Shown here piece by piece: positions 27,323-36,426 of a stretch of 64,000 nucleotides of DNA. The translations under genes and the position numbers were made by a program. How positions within the stretch are numbered: position 1 is the first letter of the stretch; every line of letters starts with the position of its first letter. Origin of the DNA: Cryobacterium sp. Y11 (lineage in GTDB: Bacteria > Actinomycetota > Actinomycetes > Actinomycetales > Microbacteriaceae); contig NZ_PJJO01000060.1 in the NCBI RefSeq assembly GCF_002929535.1, forward strand, positions 124,001-188,000. Reading direction: 5' to 3'. The notes beneath the pieces were generated by a model that was given only the letters and a program-made list of their open reading frames with translations, ran no database searches and was not told the origin of the DNA.

Positions 27323-30211
27323 GTGAAAGCAAATGTACCTCTCGCACTCCGGCCGCACGTCAGAGTGCTCCCAGCGCCGGAAACGCTGGAATTGCGCATC
27401 CACGGCATCAAGAACACGACCCCGGCCTCGATGCTCGGCGTCGCTCCCAAGAAGGTTGAGCGCGTCGACGGCGATGACCTCGGCGCGTTCTGGATCGAAC
27501 AGGAACCCCCGCCGGACCGCCGCGAGCGCCGGGAGGCGTATTCCTGGGGCGGCATGACGCGCTCCGGTGGCGGACCACTCGCGCTCATCGGCACCCTGTT
27601 CGTGCACCTCGGCTGGGTACTGATCCTGCCGTTCGGGCTCTGCAACGTTGCCTACTGGACGCGGCGCATCCCCCTGAATCAAGAACCCGGCCGCTGGGAT
27701 GGGGGTCGCGGTGCACCCGTCCTGCGCTTGTTTGCCCTCGGCCTGACCCTCATTTACGTGACGGCCCTCGCCTCGGTCAGTCTCGATCTGATCGGCGTGC
27801 AGTGTTTTCCACTCAGCGACTCGCTTGGCAGAACGGTCTGCAGCCAGCTTCCACCGTTCTTCGACGCATTGAGTGACCTCACGCGCGGCGTCAGACTCGC
27901 GCTTCTGTCGCTCGTTCCGCTCGCCATCATGCTACTGCTCTATGCCCTCTCGCACCGGGCCCGCGTGCGCTACGAACCCAATATTGCAAAGCTGGCCAAG
28001 CCCGCTGAAGCTGACGAGGAAACGCCCGTCGCCCCCGCCGTCGCCGCGACAGCTATCTTCGAAGCGTCGGCAGCCGCGGCGCGGCCCCCGCTCCTGGCCT
28101 CCGCCGAATTCTGGGTCCAGGCCCGCATCGCGGCGACGACCGAGCGGCTGCACTTTTCGGCCGTTGTGTTCTTTCTCGTCACACTCCTCGCGGGCGACCG
28201 CCTGTTCGCCGGTAATCTCGAGCTTCGGGGGTATGCTGCTAATCCTTCGCTTCAGAGTGGCCTCCTTGCGCTCCCCGTCGCCATCGCCACGTCACCGATC
28301 GCGTTCGCGTGCCTGGTTGTAGCGGCGGCGGGCCTATTGTGGGTCGGAATTCTCATCTGTATTACGTCGGAGACTAACCCCGATCGACTTCTCCGTCGGC
28401 GCCGCATCTCCGGCTGGGTTCTCGCGCTCTCCGGTGCGGTCTTTCTCGTCGTCGGCATCTCAAGCGGCTTCGACCCGGACCCGGCAGCGCAGCCCCTCGA
28501 CCCATTACCCACCCTGCTCGGCTTGGAGGCTGCGCCCACCCTGCTCGTGGGGATTCTGCTCGGCCTGAGCGTGGCGGCCCTGGGCTGGCGCCGCGGCGTA
28601 CCGATCTGGCTATCGATCGTCATAATGACCGGGGCGCTGGTGTGCCTCGTGTTCGGTCGGGCGGCTAGCGTGAGCGCGACTGCAACTCCAGTAATCTCGG
28701 CCATTGCTGCGGATGCCGTTCCCTACTACCTTGGCGCTGCGCTTCTTCTGGCCGTCGAGCTCGTGATCGTGCTGGTCTTTCCGATTGGCGCGGGCCGCGC
28801 CAAACGCCACGCGGACTTTGCCTATGAAGGCTGGCGCGGGATGGGCCCCGGTGTGGTCATGCTCCTGGCCCTCGGCGTAGCCATGGCCCTCGCGAGCCTC
28901 GTCGTGGTCGGGTTCGCGGCCTTTCTGGCGATGCCCCTAGCTGGCAAACTGCTCAGGGATGACATGTTTCGTGCCGCGCCACCGCCCTCTCCGCTGATCG
29001 TGCCTCCGGCCTATGTCGAGTTCGGCGTCGCGCTTCTCGGCATGCTCGTCGTCGCGCTGCTGTTCGCCGCCGTAATCCTGGTACCACTCGTGACCCGGTT
29101 GTTTCGCCTGAGCACCCCCGTACTCAAACGTGACGGAGTCACGCCCGATGAACGGGTCAAGTTTTCGCCGCTACCCGGTTACGGCAATGACCGTCCCCCG
29201 ATTCCGCAGACATTTGACCGGCTTGAACAGCGCATACTCAAGGCGCGCCGAATCGCGGCCCTCGCCCAGCGCGGCGAACCGTTTGTCGGAATTCTGGCCG
29301 CTATCGTCGGCGTCGGCCTCGTCGCCACCGTCATTCTGAGAGTCCCGTCGGACTTTACGACAACAGTAGTGACGATCCCCGCACAAAGTATCGCCGTCGG
29401 TATGCTGTCTGCGATTGCACTCGCGGCCTTCACCGCCGTCGCGGCGAACGCTCTTACAAATACCGAGCGACCGATGGGCGTGCTCTGGGATGTGATTTGT
29501 TTTCTGCCACGCGCCGGGCATCCGTTCGGACCGCCGTGCTATTCGGACCGCGTGGTGCCCGAGCTCAATTCGAGGGTGCGAAAATGGCTCGAGGCCACGG
29601 ACACTGCGTCGAAGCGGCGCCGGGTCGTGCTCTCGGCACACAGCCTCGGGGCAGTACTCGCGGTATCCACCATATTCGCCAACGTCAGCAGCGGTTCGAC
29701 CGGTGCCCAGCCGTGCGTAGTCGGGTCAAAGGTGCCGCCACCCCGCATCGGCCTGCTGACTTACGGAACACAGCTGCGCGCCTACTTCGGGCGATTCCTG
29801 CCCGAGCTGCTCGGCCCGGAGGTGCTGGGCACGAGGCCATGCCAGGCGCCACGACTGTTCGGTGGGGACCCCTGGCTGCGCCAGGTACTCGACGATGAGC
29901 AGGAGCGCGGCCGGCCAGCACCGGACGGTCCTGGCACCCTCCGCGCGATTCTGACCCCCACCACGAGACGTTGCCGACCGGCCCAGCCGCTCTGGATCAA
30001 CGTGTGGCGGCGTACCGACTATCTCGGGTTTCCAGTGAATAGCTACCGCGGCCGTGCCAACGAAATCGACCGCGGAGCGGGCGAGCTTGAGCCGACTACC
30101 TACCTGGTGACCGTTGCCAGCCATGGAAACTATCCGGACACGGCGGAGTACACCGGGGCCGTCCACGATCTGCTCGGCCGGATGATGCCGCCACGACACT
30201 GGCCGCATTGA
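27323..30211 (+). CDS. Large membrane protein with split alpha/beta-hydrolase (lipase-like) domain
   Basis: About 962 residues. Near the N-terminus LELRIHGIKNT looks like the first hydrolase strand with its oxyanion HG. Some ten hydrophobic helices fill roughly residues 80-720. The C-terminal part carries a lipase-type nucleophile elbow VLSAHSLGA (Ser codon at 29642), a likely acid in WRRTDYLGF (Asp codon 30017) and a likely histidine in VASHGNYPD (His codon 30122). This suggests one hydrolase fold interrupted by a membrane domain. The GTG at 27323 has AGGTGG 5 nt upstream; GTG 27314 is the alternative. A TATTCT box at 27283 may be the promoter. I know no named function. Confidence 0.6.
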   Translation: MKANVPLALRPHVRVLPAPETLELRIHGIKNTTPASMLGVAPKKVERVDGDDLGAFWIEQEPPPDRRERREAYSWGGMTRSGGGPLALIGTLFVHLGWVLILPFGLCNVAYWTRRIPLNQEPGRWDGGRGAPVLRLFALGLTLIYVTALASVSLDLIGVQCFPLSDSLGRTVCSQLPPFFDALSDLTRGVRLALLSLVPLAIMLLLYALSHRARVRYEPNIAKLAKPAEADEETPVAPAVAATAIFEASAAAARPPLLASAEFWVQARIAATTERLHFSAVVFFLVTLLAGDRLFAGNLELRGYAANPSLQSGLLALPVAIATSPIAFACLVVAAAGLLWVGILICITSETNPDRLLRRRRISGWVLALSGAVFLVVGISSGFDPDPAAQPLDPLPTLLGLEAAPTLLVGILLGLSVAALGWRRGVPIWLSIVIMTGALVCLVFGRAASVSATATPVISAIAADAVPYYLGAALLLAVELVIVLVFPIGAGRAKRHADFAYEGWRGMGPGVVMLLALGVAMALASLVVVGFAAFLAMPLAGKLLRDDMFRAAPPPSPLIVPPAYVEFGVALLGMLVVALLFAAVILVPLVTRLFRLSTPVLKRDGVTPDERVKFSPLPGYGNDRPPIPQTFDRLEQRILKARRIAALAQRGEPFVGILAAIVGVGLVATVILRVPSDFTTTVVTIPAQSIAVGMLSAIALAAFTAVAANALTNTERPMGVLWDVICFLPRAGHPFGPPCYSDRVVPELNSRVRKWLEATDTASKRRRVVLSAHSLGAVLAVSTIFANVSSGSTGAQPCVVGSKVPPPRIGLLTYGTQLRAYFGRFLPELLGPEVLGTRPCQAPRLFGGDPWLRQVLDDEQERGRPAPDGPGTLRAILTPTTRRCRPAQPLWINVWRRTDYLGFPVNSYRGRANEIDRGAGELEPTTYLVTVASHGNYPDTAEYTGAVHDLLGRMMPPRHWPH

Positions 30212-30226
30212 TCGACAGGCGGCCTC

Positions 30227-31072
30227 CTACGCGTTCCGGCGCAGCCCCGGTGTCGCGAGCATCTGTCCGCCGCGCACCACCGTGAGCACTTCGATGGCGA
30301 ACCGCGCGGTCACCTCGTTCAGCGTCGCTTCGCCACCGGCCACGATGGCCGTCGCGAGCACGTCGGCCGTGACGATGTCCGCGGCGAACACGCTGACTTG
30401 GCGAAAGGGCGACATCTCGCCGGTCAGCGGCGTCCAGATATGTTCCCCGCGTTCGGCGCTGCCGGAGGTCGCCACGGCCCGCAACGGATGCCGCAGCGGC
30501 ACACTGGCCAGCACGCCATCTCGATCGAACGGGTCGACAATTGCCACGACCCATTCGGTCCGGATGCTGGCCACGGCCGGAGCGGCCACACGATGCCCAG
30601 TTGGCACTGCGCCGTCGGCGAACTCCCACCCATCAAACCGATCTCCCGGCTCGCCACTGACCAGCACGTCACCGCCCGCGTTGATCGACCAGTTGAGCAG
30701 ACCCTGAGCGGTCAACGCCTCACCGGCCTCGGCTATCGCGAGCGCCTTGACCACGCCGGAGAGGTCGATCACGCCGTCAGCCCGATGCGGAGTGAACACG
30801 CCATTGGTGCGGTCACGCCACTCCAAGGCGAGGGCGTAACAGCCCCGCACGTGCTCACTCGCCTCGGTTAAACGGATGTTCCCGCGCGCAATCCGACTCA
30901 GCTCCGAGTCCTCCCGGTATAAACTGAACCGCTCATCCCAGCGTCGGAACACCGGCTCGACCAGCGCACGACCAGCGCGCACGTCGTCACGGTCACCCAA
31001 CCGGAGGCTCACGATCGTGCCCATCGTGTCGAAGGTCAACGCTGTACGCGATCGCGGTGCCGGCACGAGCAC
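30227..31072 (-). CDS. apbE: FAD:protein FMN transferase (ApbE-like)
   Basis: ApbE attaches FMN covalently to a threonine in exported or membrane flavoproteins. The 281-residue product has LTFDTMGTIVSLRLG at the start, then FSLYREDSELSRI and GVIDLSGVVKALAI. The core motif WSINAGGDVLVSG follows, then VATSGSAERGEHIWTP. The start is uncertain: GTG 31072 is used because upstream codons are Arg-rich and overlap the FMN-binding gene. It is the third gene of an operon whose second gene encodes its likely substrate. Confidence 0.85.
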   Translation of the reverse strand: MLVPAPRSRTALTFDTMGTIVSLRLGDRDDVRAGRALVEPVFRRWDERFSLYREDSELSRIARGNIRLTEASEHVRGCYALALEWRDRTNGVFTPHRADGVIDLSGVVKALAIAEAGEALTAQGLLNWSINAGGDVLVSGEPGDRFDGWEFADGAVPTGHRVAAPAVASIRTEWVVAIVDPFDRDGVLASVPLRHPLRAVATSGSAERGEHIWTPLTGEMSPFRQVSVFAADIVTADVLATAIVAGGEATLNEVTARFAIEVLTVVRGGQMLATPGLRRNA

Positions 31073-31127
31073 AGCCGAGCCGAGCCGGCGAGCATCCGTT
31101 CGTGATCGGCGCCGATGGCTGCCACGC

Positions 31128-31565
31128 TTAAAACCCCGCCGTGTCGAGTGCTGACTGCAGCGACAGTAGATAGCCCTGGGTCGTGTAGGTGGCGCCGCTG
31201 ACGTTTTGCACGGTGGACGTCTGCGCTGTGAGCACTTCGGAGCGGAGGATCGGCGCCGCCTGGTTGCTAATGGCGACCGACCGACCGCCACGGTTGGTCA
31301 GCTGCAGCGGCGTAACCTCGGTGATCGCGCCGTTGGCGATGGTCACCGACACCTGCATGTTGCCGAATTGGGTCTGCACGACCGCGCCGGTGAACGTGCC
31401 GGACTGCGCCGCAGCATCTGCCGCAGCCGTGACGGTCGTCGTGCTGACACTTTTCGACGCGGTCAGGCTGTGCGAGGCGTCGATCGCCTGGGATCCCAGC
31501 TGCCACCCGATACCAACGATCGAGACGGAGGCCAGGGTGGCCAGGGCTACCGCGCGTGCTCTCAC
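31128..31565 (-). CDS. FMN-binding domain protein
   Basis: A 145-residue exported protein with an N-terminal signal/anchor helix (residues 5-25) and one FMN-binding domain. The flavinylation motif SGATYTT spans residues 123-129, with T126 the expected FMN acceptor. The Asp usual six residues before the Thr is Gln here. The GTG start overlaps the stop of the reductase gene by 4 bp. It would accept electrons from the membrane reductase at the outer face. Confidence 0.88.
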   Translation of the reverse strand: MRARAVALATLASVSIVGIGWQLGSQAIDASHSLTASKSVSTTTVTAAADAAAQSGTFTGAVVQTQFGNMQVSVTIANGAITEVTPLQLTNRGGRSVAISNQAAPILRSEVLTAQTSTVQNVSGATYTTQGYLLSLQSALDTAGF

Positions 31566-32962
31566 CAGTCAAACCTTTCGTAGTGGATCTGCCTTGTGGG
31601 CACCCCGCCGGAGCGGGCGTCGCGAACGACGGCGTCGGTCCAAGGCCGGGGGCCGCAGATATAGATGTCGCTGCTGTGCAGTTCGGGCACGAGCGTGCCC
31701 AGGGTATTCCCGGCCCTGACGGCATCCGCTGGAAGCCAGGTACTTACTCCGGTGGGTCGTTTGCCGGTGATAATGCGTAGCTCGGCGCCCCGAACCCGGC
31801 AGAGGTCGGTCAGTTCGTCGACCAGGTAGGTGTCGCCGATGGAGTGCGAGCGGAGCAGCACGGTGGCGTGGCCCGGTGCGAACGAGACGGTTTCAAGCAG
31901 GGAGCGAATGGGGGCGACGCCGATGCCGGCGGCGATCAGCACAACCCGCGGCGAGGTGCGGGCGCTCTCGGTGAACAGTCCGTATGGGCCTTCGAAGCTC
32001 ACCCGGGTACCGCGAGCCAGCTGGGGCAACTTCTGGGAAGCGTCACCCAGGCCGCGAACGGTAATACGAAGGCCCCGCCCGGTCGGCGCGGCGGACAACG
32101 AGAACGGATGCGCCTGCCACCACAGTCCGTGCGCCCAAAACCGCCAGACGAAGAACTGCCCAGAGGTAGCGCGGAGCTTGTCGAGCTGCCGCCCGGTCAG
32201 CCTGATCGAGACCACCCCTGGCGCGACGGCGTCAACGCCTTCTACGACTAGGCGGTGGCGCAGTGACCGGGCAACCGGCAGCACGAACCGAAACACGATG
32301 ATGCTACCGGCCACTGCCACGTAGAGTGCCAGCCAGTAGTAGCGGGCGATAGCGCCCTCACTGAGCAGGTTCCCCACGCTCAACTGGTGCGGGATGGCCA
32401 CCAGCACGGCGAAGTAGGCGAGCAGGTGTACGGCGTGCCAGGCCTCGTAGCGAAATTTGCGCCGCACGACAACAAGCGAGGTGACGACGACACCAATCAT
32501 GAGCGCGAGGCCGAGAAAGGCGAGCGGCAGGTCAGGCAGACCGGTGAACATGGTCCAGATCTCAGCGAAGACGTTGACGTTTTCGGCGAGCGCGTAGCCC
32601 GTGATGAGCAGCGCGGCGTGACCAAGAATGAGGTAGAGCGCAGGCTTGCCGAGCGACTGGTGCACGGCCATGGCCTGGTCGTGTCCGAACGCGCGGTCGA
32701 TCGGGGGCAGCCGCGCGGCCAGCACGAGCATGACCAGCAAGAGATCGGTGCCGACGAGTCCGGCGATGATTCCCAGCGAGGTGACGGCATCCGCCGGGGT
32801 GCCAAACTTAGCAGCTCCCCCATCGGCGAGAAAGATGGCGATAACGATGGCGACCGACGCGATACAGATAATCTGCAGGCTGTCGGCCAGGCGCATCCGC
32901 TTCTGGTAGGCCGGGTGACGGGGCGCCGGTACGGTGCGGGTGCTGCGCGTGTCGAGGCTCAT
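31562..32962 (-). CDS. Ferric-reductase-like transmembrane oxidoreductase
   Basis: A 466-residue protein: an N-terminal six-helix ferric-reductase-like haem domain (about 25-235) with histidines in VHQSLGKPALYLILGHAAL and WHAVHLLAYFAVLVAIPHQL. A ferredoxin-reductase-type flavin domain follows (HPFSLSAAP, about 295). The C-terminal NAD(P)H-binding domain shows VVLIAAGIGVAPIRSLLE and IYICGPRPWTD. It should pass electrons from NAD(P)H through FAD and haem to the outer face. It is the first gene of the operon with the FMN-binding and ApbE genes. Confidence 0.88.
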   Translation of the reverse strand: MSLDTRSTRTVPAPRHPAYQKRMRLADSLQIICIASVAIVIAIFLADGGAAKFGTPADAVTSLGIIAGLVGTDLLLVMLVLAARLPPIDRAFGHDQAMAVHQSLGKPALYLILGHAALLITGYALAENVNVFAEIWTMFTGLPDLPLAFLGLALMIGVVVTSLVVVRRKFRYEAWHAVHLLAYFAVLVAIPHQLSVGNLLSEGAIARYYWLALYVAVAGSIIVFRFVLPVARSLRHRLVVEGVDAVAPGVVSIRLTGRQLDKLRATSGQFFVWRFWAHGLWWQAHPFSLSAAPTGRGLRITVRGLGDASQKLPQLARGTRVSFEGPYGLFTESARTSPRVVLIAAGIGVAPIRSLLETVSFAPGHATVLLRSHSIGDTYLVDELTDLCRVRGAELRIITGKRPTGVSTWLPADAVRAGNTLGTLVPELHSSDIYICGPRPWTDAVVRDARSGGVPTRQIHYERFDW

Positions 32963-32995
32963 GAGTAGAGCATCGGTCGATCTCCCCCCGAACAG

Positions 32996-33602
32996 CTATC
33001 GATAACCTGTGAACGGTCTGTGAGTCGTCAACGTCCGCGTTTCGCGGGGTAAATGGGTGTTGAGGACGGCCTGAAGCGGATGCTCACCGCCCGTTAACGA
33101 GTACCCCGGCAGTGCCGGTCGTCGCTCGGCCATCGCCCGCGCGATCACCAGAATGAGCACCGCGACCGGAGGGCAGGGCAGCAGCACCAGCGCGGCCAGA
33201 ATTCATCGGCGGGAGTTGGGAGCTGCGCGATCACGGCGTAACCGAAAACGAAAAAGATCGGCGTGGCCGGAAACAGCCCCGCCGTGGCTGCGACGAGGAT
33301 TCCGGCCACGATTACCACGACCAGCCCGGCGGTCAACACGATTAAGGGCGCCTCGATCAGGGCCAACACCAGAGCACAGGCAATAATGGCGATCATCAGG
33401 GTGCTAGCGCACGGTAACCGTGCGCAGCCGCACCCGGTAGGGCTCGTTGCGACCGAACAACGCGGTCATCGCACCGAAGGCCGCGTAGGCGGCCCACCCG
33501 AGCTGGCCGGTAAGCACCAGAACGGTGAGCGGAAGTGCCACGGCGACGGCGGCCCGGGTGGCGACCTCGAACTAAAAGGAACGCAGCGAGCGCGCACATT
33601 GT
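32996..33602 (-). pseudogene. Decayed FUSC-family (aromatic acid exporter-like) gene
   Basis: Three minus-strand frames in succession give one FUSC-like N-terminal membrane domain. First comes VALPLTVLVLTGQLGWAAYA...TALFGRNEPYRVRLR, ended by TAG near 33404. Then AIIACALVLALIEAPLIVLT and PIFFVFGYAVIAQLPTPADEFWPR, in another frame. Then LVLLPCPPVAVLILVIARAMAERRPALPG in a third. The start is also out of frame (stop near 33573) and the C-terminal domain is absent. At least three lesions are needed, so it is not a sequencing artefact of one base. Confidence 0.65.
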
Positions 33603-33632
33603 CGCAAGCTTTCGGGCGGCCCTGCATCCACG

Positions 33633-36164
33633 TTAGATCTTTTCGATCGGTGCTATCTTGATCAACAGCTTCTTGGCACCAGCACTGTCGAACTGCACGT
33701 GCGCGATGCGCTTGGTGCCCTCGCCGGTGACCTGATTGACCCGGCCCTCGCCGAAGTCATGATGGCGGATGCGGTCGCCCGCCACCAACTCGAGGCTGCC
33801 ATTGTCGCGCACGGTTCCGGTGATCTTGTTCGCCCACTCGGTCTTCGGCTTGCCCGGGGGGAGGCCAGCCTGCTTCGAGCTGTCGCTGTAACTGCTGCGC
33901 CCGCCGTAGCCGTCGCTCGAGCCGCCGCTCAGCGAGTTGCCAAAGCTTCCGAAGCCCCCGTCGCGGCGCGCGTTGAGCGCCCGCGGCTGTGTGCCGCCAC
34001 GCGAGTTGGCCATTCCAGGCGACTGCTTCCAGTCGATCAGCTCGGCCGGAATCTCCTGCAGGTAGCGACTCGGCATCGCCACGTTGATGTTTCCGAACTG
34101 AGCGCGGGTCATGGCGAGCGAGAGGTAGAGCCGTTTGCGGGCGCGGGTGATGCCTACGTAGAACAGGCGGCGCTCTTCGGCCGGGCCGCCGGGCTCGTTT
34201 GCCGACATCTGGTGCGGCAACAGCCCCTCCTCGACACCGGTGAGAAACACGGCCTCATATTCGAGGCCCTTGGCGGTGTGCAGGGTCATCAGCGATACCG
34301 TGCCGGAGGCGTCGTCGAGGTCGTCGGCCGCGGCCACGAGCGACACCTGGGTGAGAAAGTCGACGAGGCCACCGTCGGGGTTCTCCTTGTTGAAATCCTT
34401 GGTCTGGGCGACGAGTTCTTCGATGTTCTCGGCGCGCGCCTCATCTTGCGGGTCGCGGCTATTGCGCAGCACGGCGAGCAGGCCGCTTCCGGAGAGCAGA
34501 AATTCGAGCACCTCGGAGACGTTTGAGCCCCCGACCGGAATGCCGTCGTCGGTAATCGACGTTGGCACGAGCATGAGGGCGGCAGCATCGAGCAGGTCCG
34601 CCAGTTTCAGGATGGCCCCGGTCACCTTCGGCCCGAGGCCGAGCGCTGCACAGCTGCGCATGGCCTGCCGAAAGGTGAGCTCGTTATCGTCGGCGAAACT
34701 CGACAGCCCGGTCTCGGTGGCGGGGCCGATGCCGCGCTTGGGCGTGTTCAAAATGCGGCGCAGGGCGAGTTCGTCGACAGGGTTGGCAACGGCAATGAGG
34801 TAGGCGAGGGCATCCTTAATCTCGGCCCGCTCGTAAAACTTGGTGCCGCCGACCACTCGGTACGGAGTGGCCGAACGTACCAAAATCTCTTCGAGCGCTC
34901 GAGTCTGGGCGTTGGTGCGGTAGAACACCGCCATATCGCGGTAGGCCATGCCGGCAGCGTGCAGCACCTGAATTTCGTCGGAGACAAACTGGGCCTCGTC
35001 GTGCCCGGAATAGGCGGTGTAGCCGACGATTTTTTCGCCGTCGCCACCCGCACTCCACAGCTTCTTGTCTGTGCGGTCGAAGTTATGGCCGATCACCGCG
35101 TTCGCGGCCGAGAGAATATTTTGTGTCGACCGGTAGTTCTGCTCGAGCAGAATGACCTTGGCGCCCGGGTAGTCTCGCTCGAACCCGCTGATATTGCGGG
35201 TGTCTGCCCCGCGAAAGGCATAGATCGACTGGTCTGAGTCGCCCACCACCGTGAGTGACGCCCCGGGGATAGCGCCGCTACCGTCGCGCAGGTTGCGCAC
35301 GTGCACGCCGTCGTCGTCCATCTCCTGGGCGAGTTCGGCAGTGACCGGCCGGGTGAGCTCGTGCACCAGGGCGTACTGGGCGTGGTTGGTGTCCTGGTAT
35401 TCGTCGACCAGCAGGTGCCGAAAGCGACGTCGGTAGAGCGCGGCGACCTTGGGGAACGCACGGAACAGGTAGACGGTCTCGCCGATGAGGTCGTCGAAAT
35501 CGAGGGCGCTCGCGGCGCGCAGCCGGGCGGAGTACTGCCGAAAAATCTCGACGAACATGACCTCTTGCGGGTCGCTCATGTTGGCGTCGCGCGCGTAGGA
35601 ATCGGCATCGGCGAGCTCGTTCTTCAGCTTGGAGATCTTGGCGCCGGCCGACCCGGGCGTGAATCCGTAGGTGTCGGCGTCGAGAGCCTTGATGATGCGT
35701 TTGAGGGTGACCTTGGTATCGGCCGAGTCGTAGATGCTGAACGAGCTCGACAGTCCGATTTTTTCGGCCTCGCGACGCAGAATGCGCACGCACGAGGAGT
35801 GAAAGGTGCTGATCCACATTCCGTCTGAGCTCTGACCGAGAATGGCGTGTACCCGCTCGCGCATTTCGGCGGCGGCCTTGTTGGTGAAGGTGATTGCCAG
35901 AATCTGGCTCGGCCAGGCATCGCGAGTTTCGAGCAGGCTCGCGACCCGACGGGTGAGCACACTGGTCTTGCCCGAGCCGGCGCCGGCGATGATGAGCAGC
36001 GCCTGGCCGCGGAACTCGACGGCCTCTTTCTGCTGCGGGTTGAGCCCGTCGAGCAGCGGGCTTTGTTCGCTGCCGCCGGGGCCCGCGTAGCCGTTCGAAT
36101 CGAGAATGATCGGCGTGGCCGACCGGCCGGCGGGCGCGGATTCTGCATTAAGAGGTGTGGTCAT
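33633..36164 (-). CDS. pcrA: ATP-dependent DNA helicase PcrA/UvrD
   Basis: An SF1A 3'-5' helicase of nucleotide excision repair and replication/recombination. The 843-residue protein has the Q motif (LNPQQKEAVE) and Walker A (IIAGAGSGKTSVLTRRV). Motif II is VDEYQDTNHAQY and motif VI is VGITRARKRLYL. It ends with a Tudor-like tail (RIRHHDFGEGRVNQVTGEG), the part that contacts RNA polymerase in PcrA. ATG 36164 is chosen because the 105-residue extension to 36479 is not PcrA-like. A TACACT box 16 nt upstream suggests a very short leader. Confidence 0.95.
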   Translation of the reverse strand: MTTPLNAESAPAGRSATPIILDSNGYAGPGGSEQSPLLDGLNPQQKEAVEFRGQALLIIAGAGSGKTSVLTRRVASLLETRDAWPSQILAITFTNKAAAEMRERVHAILGQSSDGMWISTFHSSCVRILRREAEKIGLSSSFSIYDSADTKVTLKRIIKALDADTYGFTPGSAGAKISKLKNELADADSYARDANMSDPQEVMFVEIFRQYSARLRAASALDFDDLIGETVYLFRAFPKVAALYRRRFRHLLVDEYQDTNHAQYALVHELTRPVTAELAQEMDDDGVHVRNLRDGSGAIPGASLTVVGDSDQSIYAFRGADTRNISGFERDYPGAKVILLEQNYRSTQNILSAANAVIGHNFDRTDKKLWSAGGDGEKIVGYTAYSGHDEAQFVSDEIQVLHAAGMAYRDMAVFYRTNAQTRALEEILVRSATPYRVVGGTKFYERAEIKDALAYLIAVANPVDELALRRILNTPKRGIGPATETGLSSFADDNELTFRQAMRSCAALGLGPKVTGAILKLADLLDAAALMLVPTSITDDGIPVGGSNVSEVLEFLLSGSGLLAVLRNSRDPQDEARAENIEELVAQTKDFNKENPDGGLVDFLTQVSLVAAADDLDDASGTVSLMTLHTAKGLEYEAVFLTGVEEGLLPHQMSANEPGGPAEERRLFYVGITRARKRLYLSLAMTRAQFGNINVAMPSRYLQEIPAELIDWKQSPGMANSRGGTQPRALNARRDGGFGSFGNSLSGGSSDGYGGRSSYSDSSKQAGLPPGKPKTEWANKITGTVRDNGSLELVAGDRIRHHDFGEGRVNQVTGEGTKRIAHVQFDSAGAKKLLIKIAPIEKI

Positions 36165-36356
36165 GTCGGTTTCTAGTGTAGGCGAGGCCCCTGACACGGG
36201 TGCGGGTCGGGCTGTGGAGTGTGGCGACCCCCGACCTTTGCTGATCGAGTCAACGGGATGGAAAAATGATCGCATGGCCAACAACTGTGAACCCCGCCGC
36301 GCAGACGTTGACGAAATCGAGCTTGTCGGCGGACTAGAAAAGCACCTGCTCGAAGT

Positions 36357-36395
36357 GGATGCCCCGATCACCTCTCCCACGTCATCCGTTTCGAA
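36357..36395. repeat. 39-bp near-copy of part of the neighbouring GDPD gene
   Basis: This segment matches 36913-36950 in the same orientation, with two mismatches and one indel. On the minus strand it encodes DDVGEVIGAS, against DDAGEVIGAS in the GDPD. An overlapping plus-strand ORF (36274-36408) is therefore not listed as a gene. Confidence 0.75.
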
Positions 36396-36414
36396 ACACC
36401 ATGAGTGAACGCGG

Positions 36415-36420
36415 TACGCT
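36415..36420 (+). promoter_or_regulatory. -10 box of leaderless gene at 36427
   Basis: TACGCT begins 12 nt upstream of the ATG at 36427. Confidence 0.5.
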
Positions 36421-36426
36421 GCGAGC

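Noticed and set aside
36274..36408. 44-codon plus-strand ORF between pcrA and the small membrane gene
   Set aside because: Part of it is an antisense copy of a GDPD segment, and it lacks both a ribosome binding site and the leaderless promoter spacing.
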